The notes under the pieces are model-generated. The model was not told the origin of the DNA. It made no database searches and saw only the letters and a program-made list of their open reading frames with translations. This document shows positions 1 to 7,593 of a DNA stretch of 64,000 nt, piece by piece. Numbering within the stretch: position 1 is the first letter of the stretch; each line of letters opens with the position of its first letter. Source of the stretch: RHKX01 sp963839535 (GTDB lineage: Bacteria > Actinomycetota > Thermoleophilia > Solirubrobacterales > 70-9); NCBI GenBank assembly GCA_963839535.1, contig CAWIVF010000003.1, positions 84,218 to 148,217 of the forward strand, in the 5' to 3' direction. The position numbers and the translations under genes are program-made.

Positions 1-291
1 GCCGCGCACGCGCTGGGCGACCGTCGAGTTGTTCGTGCAGACGATCACGCCGAGCCCGGGGAGCATTCCGGAGACGCGCTCGAGGAACGACCAGGCGTCC
101 TCGCCGCCGATCGCCGTCAGGTCGACGAGCAGCGCGTTGACCTTCATCGCGACGAGCTCGTCGGCGGGGACGGCGCCGCCGAGGACGCGGTGCTGCCAGC
201 CGGCGGCGTCGAGTCGGTTGCCCAGCACCCTGAGGAACGAGGTGTCGCGGTCGATCACCGCGACTCTGAGTGTTCCGGGAGAGGTGCTCAT
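1..291 (-). CDS. Response regulator receiver domain protein, cut by the window edge
   Basis: Only the first 97 codons are present; the gene runs off the left edge. Reading from ATG 291 the protein begins MSTSPGTLRVAVIDRD, where the acidic pair D14/D16 fits the metal pocket of a receiver domain, and LLVDL places the expected phospho-acceptor at D57. The alternating hydrophobic strands (RVAVID, ALLVDL, LGVIVCTN) match the alpha/beta receiver fold. The output domain lies outside the window, so the regulated function cannot be told. No strong ribosome-binding site is visible. Assignment to the receiver family is good; anything more specific would be a guess. Confidence 0.75.
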   Translation of the reverse strand, partial: MSTSPGTLRVAVIDRDTSFLRVLGNRLDAAGWQHRVLGGAVPADELVAMKVNALLVDLTAIGGEDAWSFLERVSGMLPGLGVIVCTNNSTVAQRVRG

Positions 292-615
292 GGGAGCTGC
301 CGGCGAACGCGGAATGGAGGCGGGCAGAGCCACATCGTAGCCGGGGAGTGACCCGAAAAGGGTCGGAATCCCCCTTGGTTACAGGATTTTCACAACTGGA
401 TTGCCGGATCTTCACGGAGCGGCGAGGCGGCGAGCGGAGGATGCGACGGCGCGAGCGAAGGAATCTCTCACGCAGCAACGCGGCCTCCTCCTGCCCCTTG
501 GCCGCGACGGGCGAGCCGGCGGGACGCAGATGCAGCGTCCGCGTCGGCTCGCGCACGTCCGGGACCCCTGCGGCGGGCCGCTGAGAGCGTGCCTGCCTCC
601 GCTAGAGTCACGGCC
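292..615. other. Intergenic region between divergent genes
   Basis: This 324-nt stretch separates the leftward response regulator from the rightward small membrane protein. On the minus strand TACGAT (339-334) is a plausible -10 for the response regulator, leaving a leader of about 40 nt. GACCC-gaaaa-GGGTC around 349-363 can form a small hairpin. The AT-richer patch near 375-400 is unlike the flanking genes. I see no convincing coding sequence here; open frames on both strands are arginine-rich composition artefacts. Confidence 0.4.
603..608 (+). promoter_or_regulatory. Probable -10 element, leaderless start
   Basis: TAGAGT lies 7 nt upstream of GTG 616, with no Shine-Dalgarno sequence in between. 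One of at least sixteen such arrangements in this window. Confidence 0.45.
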
Positions 616-870
616 GTGAACCTCCGGGCCAGACTGTCCCTCGCGATCGGACTCATCTCGATCGCCGTGCTCACCGCCGCCCCCGCGGCCCTTGCCGCCG
701 ACGGCGTCGGCCTCGGCGGCCGCACGACCGACAAGAGCGTCACCTTCTTCTGCTTCGGCGTGATCGCGCTGTTCATCCTGCTCCCCATCGTGCTCTCGCT
801 GATCCAGGCGAGGCTCGAGGGCCGCAAGGAGCGGATGCGCGATCAGCTCGAGCGCGTCCGCCGGCCGTAG
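616..870 (+). CDS. Small secreted/membrane protein, unknown function
   Basis: An 84-aa protein starting at GTG 616. Residues 1-25 form a signal-peptide-like hydrophobic stretch ending in an ALAADG cleavage-type site. A second hydrophobic segment (about residues 40-63) is followed by a strongly basic tail (ARLEGRKERMRDQLERVRR), so the mature form is probably a single-pass membrane protein with a cytoplasmic basic helix. TAGAGT (603-608) ends 7 nt before the GTG, which favours this start and leaderless transcription over the GTG at 589. I do not recognise the family. It is followed by the intergenic repeat at about 960. Confidence 0.6.
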   Translation: MNLRARLSLAIGLISIAVLTAAPAALAADGVGLGGRTTDKSVTFFCFGVIALFILLPIVLSLIQARLEGRKERMRDQLERVRRP

Positions 871-959
871 AGTAACTCCGAGGGGATCCTCCGCTTCGCG
901 TCCGGTCCCCTCGGGAAGGGGCCCCACCGGGACGGGACCCTAGGGACGTAGGGATGGTT

Positions 960-1085
960 CGTCGGAGCCATTGGTCTCAAAGCGACGTAATGCTTCGCAA
1001 AGGCGCCAATGGCCCTCGGAAGGCCACTGGCGTCACGCACCTCCCCCTCCCTCCCCAGCCCAAACCACCTTTCGAGCCGCGCCAT
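960..1085 (+). repeat. Dispersed intergenic repeat, copy 1
   Basis: This non-coding stretch resembles 35574-35690. The two share AAAGGCGCCAATG (999-1011), then AGGCCA, a run of C/T, and CAGCCCAAAC (1056-1065), with nearly equal spacing (57 versus 55 nt between the first and last blocks). Here the arms CCATTGG/CCAATGG (968-974 and 1006-1012) and GCGA/TCGC can pair around TAATG-type loop sequence. The pyrimidine tract 1043-1061 has four C-runs separated by 1-2 nt, so the minus strand is a candidate G-quadruplex. It lies just upstream of the enoyl-CoA hydratase gene. Confidence 0.6.
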
Positions 1086-1097
1086 AGACTCCGCCCG

Positions 1098-1890
1098 ATG
1101 ACTCGAACCTCGCTACGAGCTCCGCGGGACCACCGCGCTGCTGACGATCGAGCGGCCGGAGCGGCGCAACGCCGTCGACGCCGAGACCGCCGAGGAGCTG
1201 CTTCAGGCCTTCCAGCGCTTCGAGGCCGACGACGAGGCGCGCGTCCTGGTCCTCACCGGCTCCGGCCTCCTCGCCTTCTGCGCGGGCGCCGACCTGAAGG
1301 CGCTGGCCGAGGCGGGCGCCGAGGTCCCCACCGAGACGATCGAGCACATCGCCGGCCGCCCCGAGGGGCCGATGGGCTTCACGCGGCTGACCGCGAGCAA
1401 GCCGACGATCGCCGCGATCAGCGGCTGGTGCCTCGCCGGCGGGCTCGAGCTGGCGCTCTGGTGCGACCTGCGGATCGCCACCGCCGACGCCAGGCTCGGC
1501 TACCCCGAGCGCCGCTGGGGCGTGCCGCTGATCGACGGCGGCACCCTGCGCCTGCCGCGGATCGTCGGCCTCGGCCGCGCCCTCGACCTGATCCTCACCG
1601 GCCGCATCATCGAGGCGGAGGAGGCCCTCGACTGGGGCCTGCTGACGGAGGTCGTCGACACCGGCGACCATCTCGAGCGGGCGCTCGAGATCGCCGACGC
1701 ACTCGCCCGCTTCCCGCAGGAGACGATGCTCTCCGACCGCCGCTCGGCGATCGAGGGCGCGACCCTGCCGCTCGCCGAGAGCCTCGAGTTCGAGGCGGCG
1801 ATCGGCCGCGCCTCGATCGAGGTCGGGATCCGCGGCGCCGGCAAGTTCGCCGGCGGCGAAGGCCGCGGCGGCGCCGGCGCCGGCGTCTAG
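1098..1890 (+). CDS. Enoyl-CoA hydratase/isomerase family protein
   Basis: Crotonase-fold enzyme of about 263 residues acting on acyl-CoA, probably in fatty-acid or related degradation. The oxyanion-hole motifs FCAGADLKAL and GWCLAGGLELALWCD are present, and the PERRWGVPLIDGGT segment carries the usual catalytic-Glu region. The C-terminal helix segment ends in a Gly/Ala-rich tail. ATG 1098 is the only sensible start, but the frame changes about five codons later: ACC TCG CTAC needs one base removed (near 1112) to join M-T-R-T-S to Y-E-L-R, and a TGA lies just upstream in the downstream frame. Its stop overlaps the end of the convergent HD gene by 4 nt. The exact substrate cannot be predicted. 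Confidence 0.85.
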
Positions 1891-2726
1891 ATCCGGAACT
1901 CCCGCATGAGTCTCTTCTCGGTCTCGCCCTCGACCGCGGCGATGACCTCGATGTGACCCTCCAGCGGCGTGCCGCGGATCTTCGTGGCGAGCAGGTCGTC
2001 GACCTGGAAGATGCCGGCCGAGTTGTTCATCCGGATCAGCACCCTGATCGGCCGGTCCGAGCCCTTCTCGATCGTCACGTCGTCGATCGCGGCGGCCGAG
2101 ATCGAGTGGATCCCGATCTCGCCACGCTCGACCGGGAGCCGCGAGCGGCCCTGGGCCATGTCGAGCGCGTCGGCGACCCGGACCACACCGGCCTCGAGCG
2201 TGTACGGCTCGCCGCGGCGCCGGTGGCCGATGATGCAGTGCAGGGCCTCGGAGACGACGACGGTCCGCTGCGGCTCCTCGTAGATCCCGTCGAGGAGCTC
2301 GCGCAGCTTCGGCTCCGCCAGGAAGAGGCTGAACGCCTCGTGGTCCGCCCGGTGGATCGACATCCCGGCGTCGTGCAGCATCGCCCCCGCGGCCACCACC
2401 ACCTCGGAGTCTTCCTTGGTCATCCCGTGGTCGGCGACCATCGCGGTCGCCACCCCGCCCCGCTCGGCCAGGCGCAGGATCCGGAGCGCGATGTTCGTGA
2501 CGATCTGGATGTGGACCCAGGAGTGGTCGGACATCCCGAGGCGCTCGGATCCGACCTGCTGGAGGTGCCACCAGGCCCGCACCTGGGGGTCGGCGGACGC
2601 CCGCTCCACGAACCGGCCGAGGCGGCGGTTGCCGCGGATCGGCACGCCGAAGCGGACCGAGGCGAGACGCTCCTCGAGGGTGCGCGCCTCCGGGGCCGCG
2701 TCGCCCTGTCGATCCTCGTCGGCCAT
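1887..2726 (-). CDS. HD-domain phosphohydrolase
   Basis: A 279-aa protein with the metal-binding residues of the HD superfamily: a His in SDHSWVHIQIV, the HD pair in AMLHDAGMS, further His residues near RADHEAF and IIGHRR, and the final Asp in VRVADALDMA. Such enzymes hydrolyse phosphoester bonds in nucleotides or similar metabolites; the substrate is unknown. The C-terminal 100 residues look like an alpha/beta accessory domain found in stand-alone HD proteins of archaea and actinobacteria. ATG 2726 is the start; the stop overlaps the stop of the convergent enoyl-CoA hydratase. It may share a transcript with the SpoIIM-like gene upstream (start 3510, end 2776; 49-nt gap). Confidence 0.8.
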   Translation of the reverse strand: MADEDRQGDAAPEARTLEERLASVRFGVPIRGNRRLGRFVERASADPQVRAWWHLQQVGSERLGMSDHSWVHIQIVTNIALRILRLAERGGVATAMVADHGMTKEDSEVVVAAGAMLHDAGMSIHRADHEAFSLFLAEPKLRELLDGIYEEPQRTVVVSEALHCIIGHRRRGEPYTLEAGVVRVADALDMAQGRSRLPVERGEIGIHSISAAAIDDVTIEKGSDRPIRVLIRMNNSAGIFQVDDLLATKIRGTPLEGHIEVIAAVEGETEKRLMREFRI

Positions 2727-2775
2727 CGGGTTCAGTCTCGCAGGCGGCGCAGCGCCCGCCGCCGACCGCCGACGC

Positions 2776-3510
2776 TCAGCCGAGCACCGGGGAGGCGGCC
2801 TCGAGCAGGCGCGGCCAGAGGGTGACCTCGATCGAGGCCGACACGAGCAGCATCGGCAATGCGATCGCGACCGTCAGGAACGTCGCCGCCAGCAGGTCCG
2901 CCCATTCGTCGCGACGCGAGGCGATCAGCCAGGCGGCGAGCGGCAGGAAGACGGCCGTCAGCTCGATCAGCGCATGCGGCAGCACCGTGACGATGAGCAG
3001 GGCGGTGCTGATGTCGAGGTTCGTCGCGATGTTCGCGGCGTCGAACCCGAGCGAGAACGCCTGGGTGAGGAGCGAGAACACCGTCACGAGAGTGACCCAG
3101 CCGAGCGCAACCGGGCCGGCGCGCTCGTGGATCAGGCGTGAGATTCCGGTCTTCGTCTCCGCCACCTGGCGCATCGAGCTGCCGGCGATGAACCCCGCGA
3201 CGCAGGCCGTGGCGTGCAGGGCGAGGACGAGCAGGTTCCGCCCGAGGATCGAGCCGAACTCGCTCAGATCGGACCGGCTGTCCATCCCGGCCACGTCGAT
3301 CGGCGAGGGGTCCGCCGGAACCAGCCGGGAGACGATCCAGACCGCGATCAGCAGCAGGACCGCCACCGCGAAGGCGCCGGTGAACCAGGGGACGAGCACC
3401 CGGCCCGGATCGGCGCGCCAGCGCTCGAGAGCCCCGCGGGTGTCGCGGAGCCCCTGGGCGAGGGCGAACGATTCGCCGCTCGCGGCGGGGACTGGGCGCT
3501 GGGCGCTCAC
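2776..3510 (-). CDS. SpoIIM-like integral membrane protein
   Basis: A 244-aa protein with about five hydrophobic segments. The segment VLPHALIELTAVFLPLAAW, with its conserved HxxxEL...FL pattern, is typical of the stage II sporulation protein M family, which also occurs widely in non-sporulating bacteria as a membrane protein of unclear role. There is therefore no reason to infer sporulation. GTG 3510 is taken as start; TTG 3516 is in frame and slightly upstream. The gene follows the Rpf-like transglycosylase, but a strong hairpin (3511-3547) between them suggests separate or attenuated transcription. Confidence 0.7.
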   Translation of the reverse strand: MSAQRPVPAASGESFALAQGLRDTRGALERWRADPGRVLVPWFTGAFAVAVLLLIAVWIVSRLVPADPSPIDVAGMDSRSDLSEFGSILGRNLLVLALHATACVAGFIAGSSMRQVAETKTGISRLIHERAGPVALGWVTLVTVFSLLTQAFSLGFDAANIATNLDISTALLIVTVLPHALIELTAVFLPLAAWLIASRRDEWADLLAATFLTVAIALPMLLVSASIEVTLWPRLLEAASPVLG

Positions 3511-3547
3511 CCTCAACCCATCGGCGCGGAGGGCCGACGGGTTGAGG
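3511..3547 (-). terminator. Strong intergenic hairpin, probable terminator
   Basis: CCTCAACCCATCGGC (3511-3525) pairs with GCCGACGGGTTGAGG (3533-3547) with one mismatch and a 7-nt loop. It sits directly after the transglycosylase stop (3559) in the minus direction. No clear T-run follows, as is common in high-GC actinobacteria. Confidence 0.6.
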
Positions 3548-3558
3548 GGCGCGGCGGA

Positions 3559-4103
3559 CTAGCCGCAGTTGGGCCAGGGGCTGGAGCCCGCCTGCGAGTA
3601 CAGGAGGGCGGCGCGGTAGTCCTGCTCCGCCTCGGGGGCCGCGGAGGGAGCACCGGAGCCGCCGACCGAAGCCCACGTGCTCAGGTCGAACTGGTACTTG
3701 CCGTGGTAGGTGCCGGACGCGTCGACGACGGTCGGGTCGCCGCCGGACTCACACGCTGCGATCGAATCGAGCGTGGACTGCGAGACGCCGACGGACTCGG
3801 GGGTCCCGTACTCGGGCTCCGGCTCGGGCTTCTCGCGCTTCTCCTTGCGCGGCTCCTCGACCTTGATCTCGCGCACGACGACGCGGCCGATCTCGTCGAG
3901 CGAGTCGACGTTCTGGCGGCCTCGTCGAACCGCTCGGCGACGGCATCGCGATCGCGGGCCGAGCTCGAGGGGTCGACCGGGGCGGCCATGGCCGATCCGG
4001 CGCCGACGGCGAGCGTCGTCGCGGCGAGCACGGTGGCCACGAGGCCGTGGCGCTTCGTCGTGGATCCTGATTCGGTTCTGTCCTGAGTGAGTTGCTTGGT
4101 CAT
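3559..4103 (-). CDS. Rpf-like transglycosylase (secreted)
   Basis: Secreted peptidoglycan-cleaving enzyme of the resuscitation-promoting-factor type. The N-terminus (MTKQLTQDRTESG... then GLVATVLAATTLAVGAGSAMAA) is a signal peptide. A charged linker follows (EPRKEKREKPEPEPEYG). The C-terminal 75 residues are a lysozyme-like Rpf domain: IAACESGGDP with the catalytic Glu, YHGKYQFDLSTWASVGG, and the terminal PWPNCG with paired cysteines. ATG 4103 is preceded by GGAGG at 5-nt spacing, which fixes the start. The frame breaks near 3917: restoring one base after GAGGCCGC joins RFDEAA to RQNVDSLDE. Such enzymes act in wall remodelling and exit from dormancy. Confidence 0.85.
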
Positions 4104-4407
4104 ATCTACCTCCATCCGCAGGCCGCAGAGCGCCGCCGCCGGCGTGCCGCTCGATGAACGTGCGGGGCCTGCGTGAGGCGCGGCGAGGTGAGTCGCCACG
4201 GCGGGGTGCGTGGTCCGGGCGGGGTGGGTTTCGCGGCATCGGCCGCTCGCGCCCGGATTGGGTTGACGAACATATGATCGGCTCCAAGCGGGCGATATCT
4301 GTGTGCGAACGCTCACAGACGCAACAAATCCTTCACAGACCCTGACCACGGCCTTTGAAGAGGGTTCCCCGGGGTCGAGGATGACCGGGGCGTTTACCCT
4401 CGGCCCT
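4104..4407. other. Intergenic region between divergent Rpf-like and membrane-protein genes
   Basis: About 300 nt with no convincing gene. It must hold the promoter of the leftward transglycosylase, whose mRNA ends in a GGAGG leader. GTGTGCGAACGCTCACAGACG at about 4300-4320 is less GC-rich than its surroundings. TACCCT (4395-4400) ends 7 nt before the rightward GTG 4408 and is a good leaderless -10. I looked for a c-di-AMP riboswitch before the transglycosylase and did not find a convincing one. Confidence 0.4.
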
Positions 4408-4821
4408 GTGGACGAGGTCGCAAGACGGAGGGGGCCGGTCGTGGGCATGTCCTCGATCGCTGCCGTCGTGGCTGCCGGAGCAGCTATCTCGCCCCGCACC
4501 TTCCTTCGCCCCTTCGGCATCCGCGAGGAGGACGTGACCGGCGCGGCTGAGTTCGGTTGGCGGCTCTTCGCGGTGCGCACCGGCTACATCGCCTACCGGG
4601 CCGCGCTGCGAAACGACGGGTCCGCCGTGGGCGCATTCCTTCCGGTTCAGCTCCTCGACCAGGCAGTCTTCTGGGAAGCCTTTGCGTCGCGGCGAGTCCC
4701 GCGCCGCGCCGCGCTGTTGGCCGCAGCAGCCTCCGGCGGGATCATCGCGCTCGACATCGCCTCGCGAAGAGGACCCGCCCGCGGGGCGCCTGGCACTCCC
4801 CGCGCGGACACCGGTTCTTAA
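4408..4821 (+). CDS. Small membrane protein, unknown function
   Basis: A 137-aa protein with several hydrophobic segments (GMSSIAAVVAAGAAIS, FAVRTGYIAYRAAL, ALLAAAASGGIIALDIA). The order of segments, and the GWRLFAVRTGYIAYRA motif in the middle, resemble small four-helix membrane proteins of uncharacterised type found in actinobacteria. GTG 4408 is chosen because TACCCT ends 7 nt upstream; an upstream in-frame ATG would add an unconvincing N-terminus. The downstream gene at 4856 has its own -10 and is probably transcribed separately. No function can be assigned. Confidence 0.6.
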   Translation: MDEVARRRGPVVGMSSIAAVVAAGAAISPRTFLRPFGIREEDVTGAAEFGWRLFAVRTGYIAYRAALRNDGSAVGAFLPVQLLDQAVFWEAFASRRVPRRAALLAAAASGGIIALDIASRRGPARGAPGTPRADTGS

Positions 4822-4855
4822 CTCCCACCCCCCGAGCCGGCCCTAGCTTGGGGCC

Positions 4856-5062
4856 ATGGTCAAAGAGCAACGGAGACACGCCCTACTCAGCGCCCTGTGG
4901 AGCTCCGCTTGGATCTTCGCGATCGGCTTCCTCGGCAGCGAGGCCCTCTTCGCCCCCACCTCGGACGGAGTCGCAATCGAGGCGACGCTCATCCCATCGG
5001 CGATCGTCGCCCTCGGGGCGTTCGCCTATCGGGTGAGCCAAGAGCCCGACGTAGCGGGCTAG
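4856..5062 (+). CDS. Small two-helix membrane protein, unknown
   Basis: A 68-aa protein with two hydrophobic segments (SSAWIFAIGFLGSEALF and LIPSAIVALGAFAYRV), basic at the N-terminus and likely inserted in the membrane as a hairpin. TAGCTT (4844-4849) ends 6 nt upstream of ATG 4856, a leaderless arrangement. The stop overlaps the stop of the convergent PhoD gene by 4 nt. No recognisable family. Confidence 0.6.
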   Translation: MVKEQRRHALLSALWSSAWIFAIGFLGSEALFAPTSDGVAIEATLIPSAIVALGAFAYRVSQEPDVAG

Positions 5063-6669
5063 ATCTGCTCGAGGTCGGGCGTTCCGGCCTCGACCCTGAA
5101 CTTGGCGAGAGAGCGGACCTCCGAACCGCGCTCGAGGGCGGTTCGGGGTGACTTGAACTCGCAGATCGCCTCCGAGGGGCTCAGCGTGAGCACCCCGTAG
5201 CCACGGCTGTCGAAATCCGCGTAGCGGATATGGGGGTCGTTGACCGAGATCAGGTTCTCGAGCTGCTCGACCCCCGGGGCGTTCTGGAACGTCTCCTTCA
5301 CCCCGAGCGAGGTCACCGACCCCCCGACGAACTCGACCGCCGCGGGGGTGCCGTCGACTCGGCCGGTCGTCGTGATCTGCCCGGCGAAGAACGTGTGGAT
5401 GTCGCCGGTGACGGCGATCACGTCCTCGATCCCCCGGTCGAGGATGTGCTGGGTGATCTCGGCGCGCTCGGCCTCGTAGCCGTCCCACGAGTCGACCGAC
5501 ACCGGGACCTCGGGCGCGAGGTCGAAGCTCATCAGCATGAGTTGGTTGCCGAGGAGCTTCCACTGCGCGTCGGATCTCGCGAGCCCATCCTTCAACCAGC
5601 GCTTCTGCCGCCCGCCGAGCATCCGGCGGCCCGGGGCATCGGACTCCGGGCAGGGCTGAGCGAAGGCGTCACCGCAGGGCTGGGGATCGCGGTACAGCCG
5701 CTCGTCGAGGAAGAAGAGGTCCGCCATTCCTCCCAGGCGAGCACGACCGTAGGTCCGGGTCGGGTCCCCCTTCACCTGGCGGCGCGGCATCGCCTCGAAG
5801 AAGGCCCGGTGACCGTTCGCCCGGCGCTGCCCGAAGCTGACCCGTCGCGGCTCGCCGGCGTTCGTCTGCCCCTCCGTTGCGTTGGACGAGGGCTCGTCGC
5901 CCGCGTAGTTGTCCTCCACCTCGTGGTCGTCCCACATCGACAGGAACGGGTGCCGGGCGTGCATGAGCTGCAGTTGCTCGTCCGATTGGTAGAGGCGGTA
6001 CTTCTGGCGCCACTCGCGCAGCCTCTGCACGTCGCCATCTCCGTTGACCCCGGTGTTGTCCTTGCGAGGGCCCTCGTAGGTCGCGTTCTCGTAGACGTAA
6101 TCACCCAGACAGACGACGAGGTCGAGGTCAGGCTCGTTCGCGAGGCCGGTATGCGCGTTGTAGAAGCCCGCCTGCCAGTTCTGGCACGAGAAGAAGCCGA
6201 TCCGCACGCGCTCATTCGAATCAGGCGGGGGAAGGGTCCGGAACTGACCGATGCGCGACCTCGAGTTGCGGGTGCTGAAGCGGAAGAAGTACTCCGTGTG
6301 GGGCCGGAGACCCTTGATCAGCGCATGCGCGGTGAAGTCACGGCGCCTGCGAACGGTCACGCGGCGGCGTTCGACGACCCGGTTGAAGCCACGATCCCTG
6401 GCGACCTCGAGCTCGACCTTCGAGGACCGGTCGAGACCACCGACCCGGGTCCAGAGCACGATCCCTCGCGGCGTCGGCAGGCCCGAGGAGACTCCCCATT
6501 CGAACGATCCGTCCCGCGCGTCGGGCAGGCGTGACTCGCGCGCCAGGGCCGCCTGGTTGGTCAACCCGCTCAGCGCCACCCCGGCGGCGCCGGCCGCGGC
6601 CGCTCCGAGCGCTCGCCTCCGTGTCAGGCGGTGGACGATCTCTTCCTCGGATGGCACCCGCTCAGTCAA
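5059..6669 (-). CDS. phoD: Alkaline phosphatase D family protein (Tat-exported)
   Basis: A 536-aa metallophosphatase/phosphodiesterase exported by the Tat pathway. The N-terminus contains TRRRALGAAAAGAAG, a twin-arginine signal. It is followed by the PhoD N-terminal beta domain (WGVSSGLPTPRGIVLWTR) and the catalytic domain with metal-binding motifs GFFSCQNW, CLGDYVYEN, WDDHEVEDNY and VTGDIHTFFAG. PhoD enzymes release phosphate from phospho-mono- and diesters outside the cell and use Ca2+ with Fe3+. The start overlaps the end of the 67-aa gene by 8 nt, suggesting translational coupling in an operon with the SpoT-type HD gene. Length and motifs are complete. Confidence 0.92.
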   Translation of the reverse strand: MTERVPSEEEIVHRLTRRRALGAAAAGAAGVALSGLTNQAALARESRLPDARDGSFEWGVSSGLPTPRGIVLWTRVGGLDRSSKVELEVARDRGFNRVVERRRVTVRRRRDFTAHALIKGLRPHTEYFFRFSTRNSRSRIGQFRTLPPPDSNERVRIGFFSCQNWQAGFYNAHTGLANEPDLDLVVCLGDYVYENATYEGPRKDNTGVNGDGDVQRLREWRQKYRLYQSDEQLQLMHARHPFLSMWDDHEVEDNYAGDEPSSNATEGQTNAGEPRRVSFGQRRANGHRAFFEAMPRRQVKGDPTRTYGRARLGGMADLFFLDERLYRDPQPCGDAFAQPCPESDAPGRRMLGGRQKRWLKDGLARSDAQWKLLGNQLMLMSFDLAPEVPVSVDSWDGYEAERAEITQHILDRGIEDVIAVTGDIHTFFAGQITTTGRVDGTPAAVEFVGGSVTSLGVKETFQNAPGVEQLENLISVNDPHIRYADFDSRGYGVLTLSPSEAICEFKSPRTALERGSEVRSLAKFRVEAGTPDLEQI

Positions 6670-6865
6670 CTCGCTCGAGTGTAGGCGGGAGCTCGCGCCA
6701 GTAGATGGACGACGGGCCGCTGTCCTCCGCGATGAGCCAGCCCTGGTAGCCGTTGGCGTCGGCGTTCCTGGCGATGACGACCTCGATCAGCCGCTCTTCG
6801 CCGTCATAGATGACGGCCTCGATCTCACTCTCGTCGCGCTCCTGGGCCTCCAGTCGTATCGCCAT
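6662..6865 (-). CDS. 67-aa conserved-looking acidic protein, unknown
   Basis: Small soluble protein rich in Glu/Asp (MAIRLEAQERDESEIEAVIY...). It has alternating strands but no motif I recognise. ATG 6865 follows GAGGTTGAGAA, an acceptable ribosome-binding site, and lies 3 nt after the HD-gene stop. Its 3' end overlaps phoD by 8 nt. Position in a tight three-gene unit argues that it is real. Confidence 0.6.
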   Translation of the reverse strand: MAIRLEAQERDESEIEAVIYDGEERLIEVVIARNADANGYQGWLIAEDSGPSSIYWRELPPTLERVD

Positions 6866-6868
6866 TTC

Positions 6869-7513
6869 TCAACCTCCTCGGATCTGCCGCTCGGTCGCTG
6901 TGGGAACGGAAATCCCAACGCGAGGCTGCTCCCCTCGCGGAGGCAAGGCCTGCAATGCCTCGAGCTCGAAGCGCAGCTGGCGGACAAGAGGGTGGCCGGG
7001 CCGCTCGTGCTCGAGCATCGCAAGGCTCTTGATGTAGTGGTCCAGTTTGGCTCTCTCGGCGCCGTTCCCTCGCAGCACCGTGGGGTCGGGAGTTATCTGG
7101 GCACGAAGCTCACGGACCTTGGCCACCTTGTCCGCCGCATAGACGGCGAAGGCATCGTCGCCGAACGCGAGGATCTGCCGGCGCAGGGCGGATTTCCGCT
7201 CTTCGTAGGCCTCGATCGCTTCGTCCTCGGTCAAGGCGGCTACCAACCCGGCCACCTCCTCGCCGAAGAGCTCATCGATGTCGCTCGGGGTGGAAGCGGT
7301 GTCCTCGATCGTGTCGTGCAGGATCCCGGCGGCGACAACGGTCTCGTCATGACCGGTGTTGCGAAGCAGCGACGCGACCTCGAGAGGGTGAAGGATGAAG
7401 GGGGCCTTGTCTGAGTCTCGGTGCTGGCCGAGGTGCTGTTCACTCGCATAGGCCAATGCCTTCCGCGCCAGGGGGGCGTCGTCCAGGAAAGAGGGCATGA
7501 AGATGTCGTCCAT
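6869..7513 (-). CDS. SpoT-type HD-domain hydrolase (stand-alone)
   Basis: A 214-aa protein with the hydrolase half of the RelA/SpoT family and no synthetase domain. The motifs HPLEVASLL and ILHDTIEDT supply the HDxxED metal centre, and YAADKVAKVRELR matches the helix that follows. Small alarmone hydrolases of this kind can degrade (p)ppGpp, but substrate specificity is inferred from the fold only. ATG 7513 (MDDIFMPSF) is the chosen start. It is the first gene of a unit with the 67-aa protein and phoD, hinting at a link between alarmone level and phosphate scavenging (inference). Local GC is slightly lower than the surroundings. Confidence 0.75.
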   Translation of the reverse strand: MDDIFMPSFLDDAPLARKALAYASEQHLGQHRDSDKAPFILHPLEVASLLRNTGHDETVVAAGILHDTIEDTASTPSDIDELFGEEVAGLVAALTEDEAIEAYEERKSALRRQILAFGDDAFAVYAADKVAKVRELRAQITPDPTVLRGNGAERAKLDHYIKSLAMLEHERPGHPLVRQLRFELEALQALPPRGEQPRVGISVPTATERQIRGG

Positions 7514-7593
7514 CGAGACATGGTGGGCCCGAGCAGACGCACTCGTGTTACGAACTTGCGAACGGCGGAATGCATCCACCCGGGCGAAGTCAG

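Noticed and set aside
412..927. A 171-codon minus-strand frame upstream of the small membrane protein
   Set aside because: Low-complexity Arg/Gly/Asp composition, no ribosome-binding site, and it overlaps the supported plus-strand gene.
954..2825. A 623-codon open frame on the plus strand
   Set aside because: It is almost entirely Arg/Pro/Asp-rich, overlaps three well-supported genes in other frames, and arises because high-GC DNA seldom forms stop codons.
2776..3510. Sporulation role for the SpoIIM-like protein
   Set aside because: The family is widespread in non-sporulating bacteria and no other sporulation gene is present.
3559..4400. c-di-AMP (ydaO-type) riboswitch before the Rpf-like gene
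   Set aside because: Such elements often precede actinobacterial cell-wall hydrolases, but I could not find the conserved core motifs in the leader.
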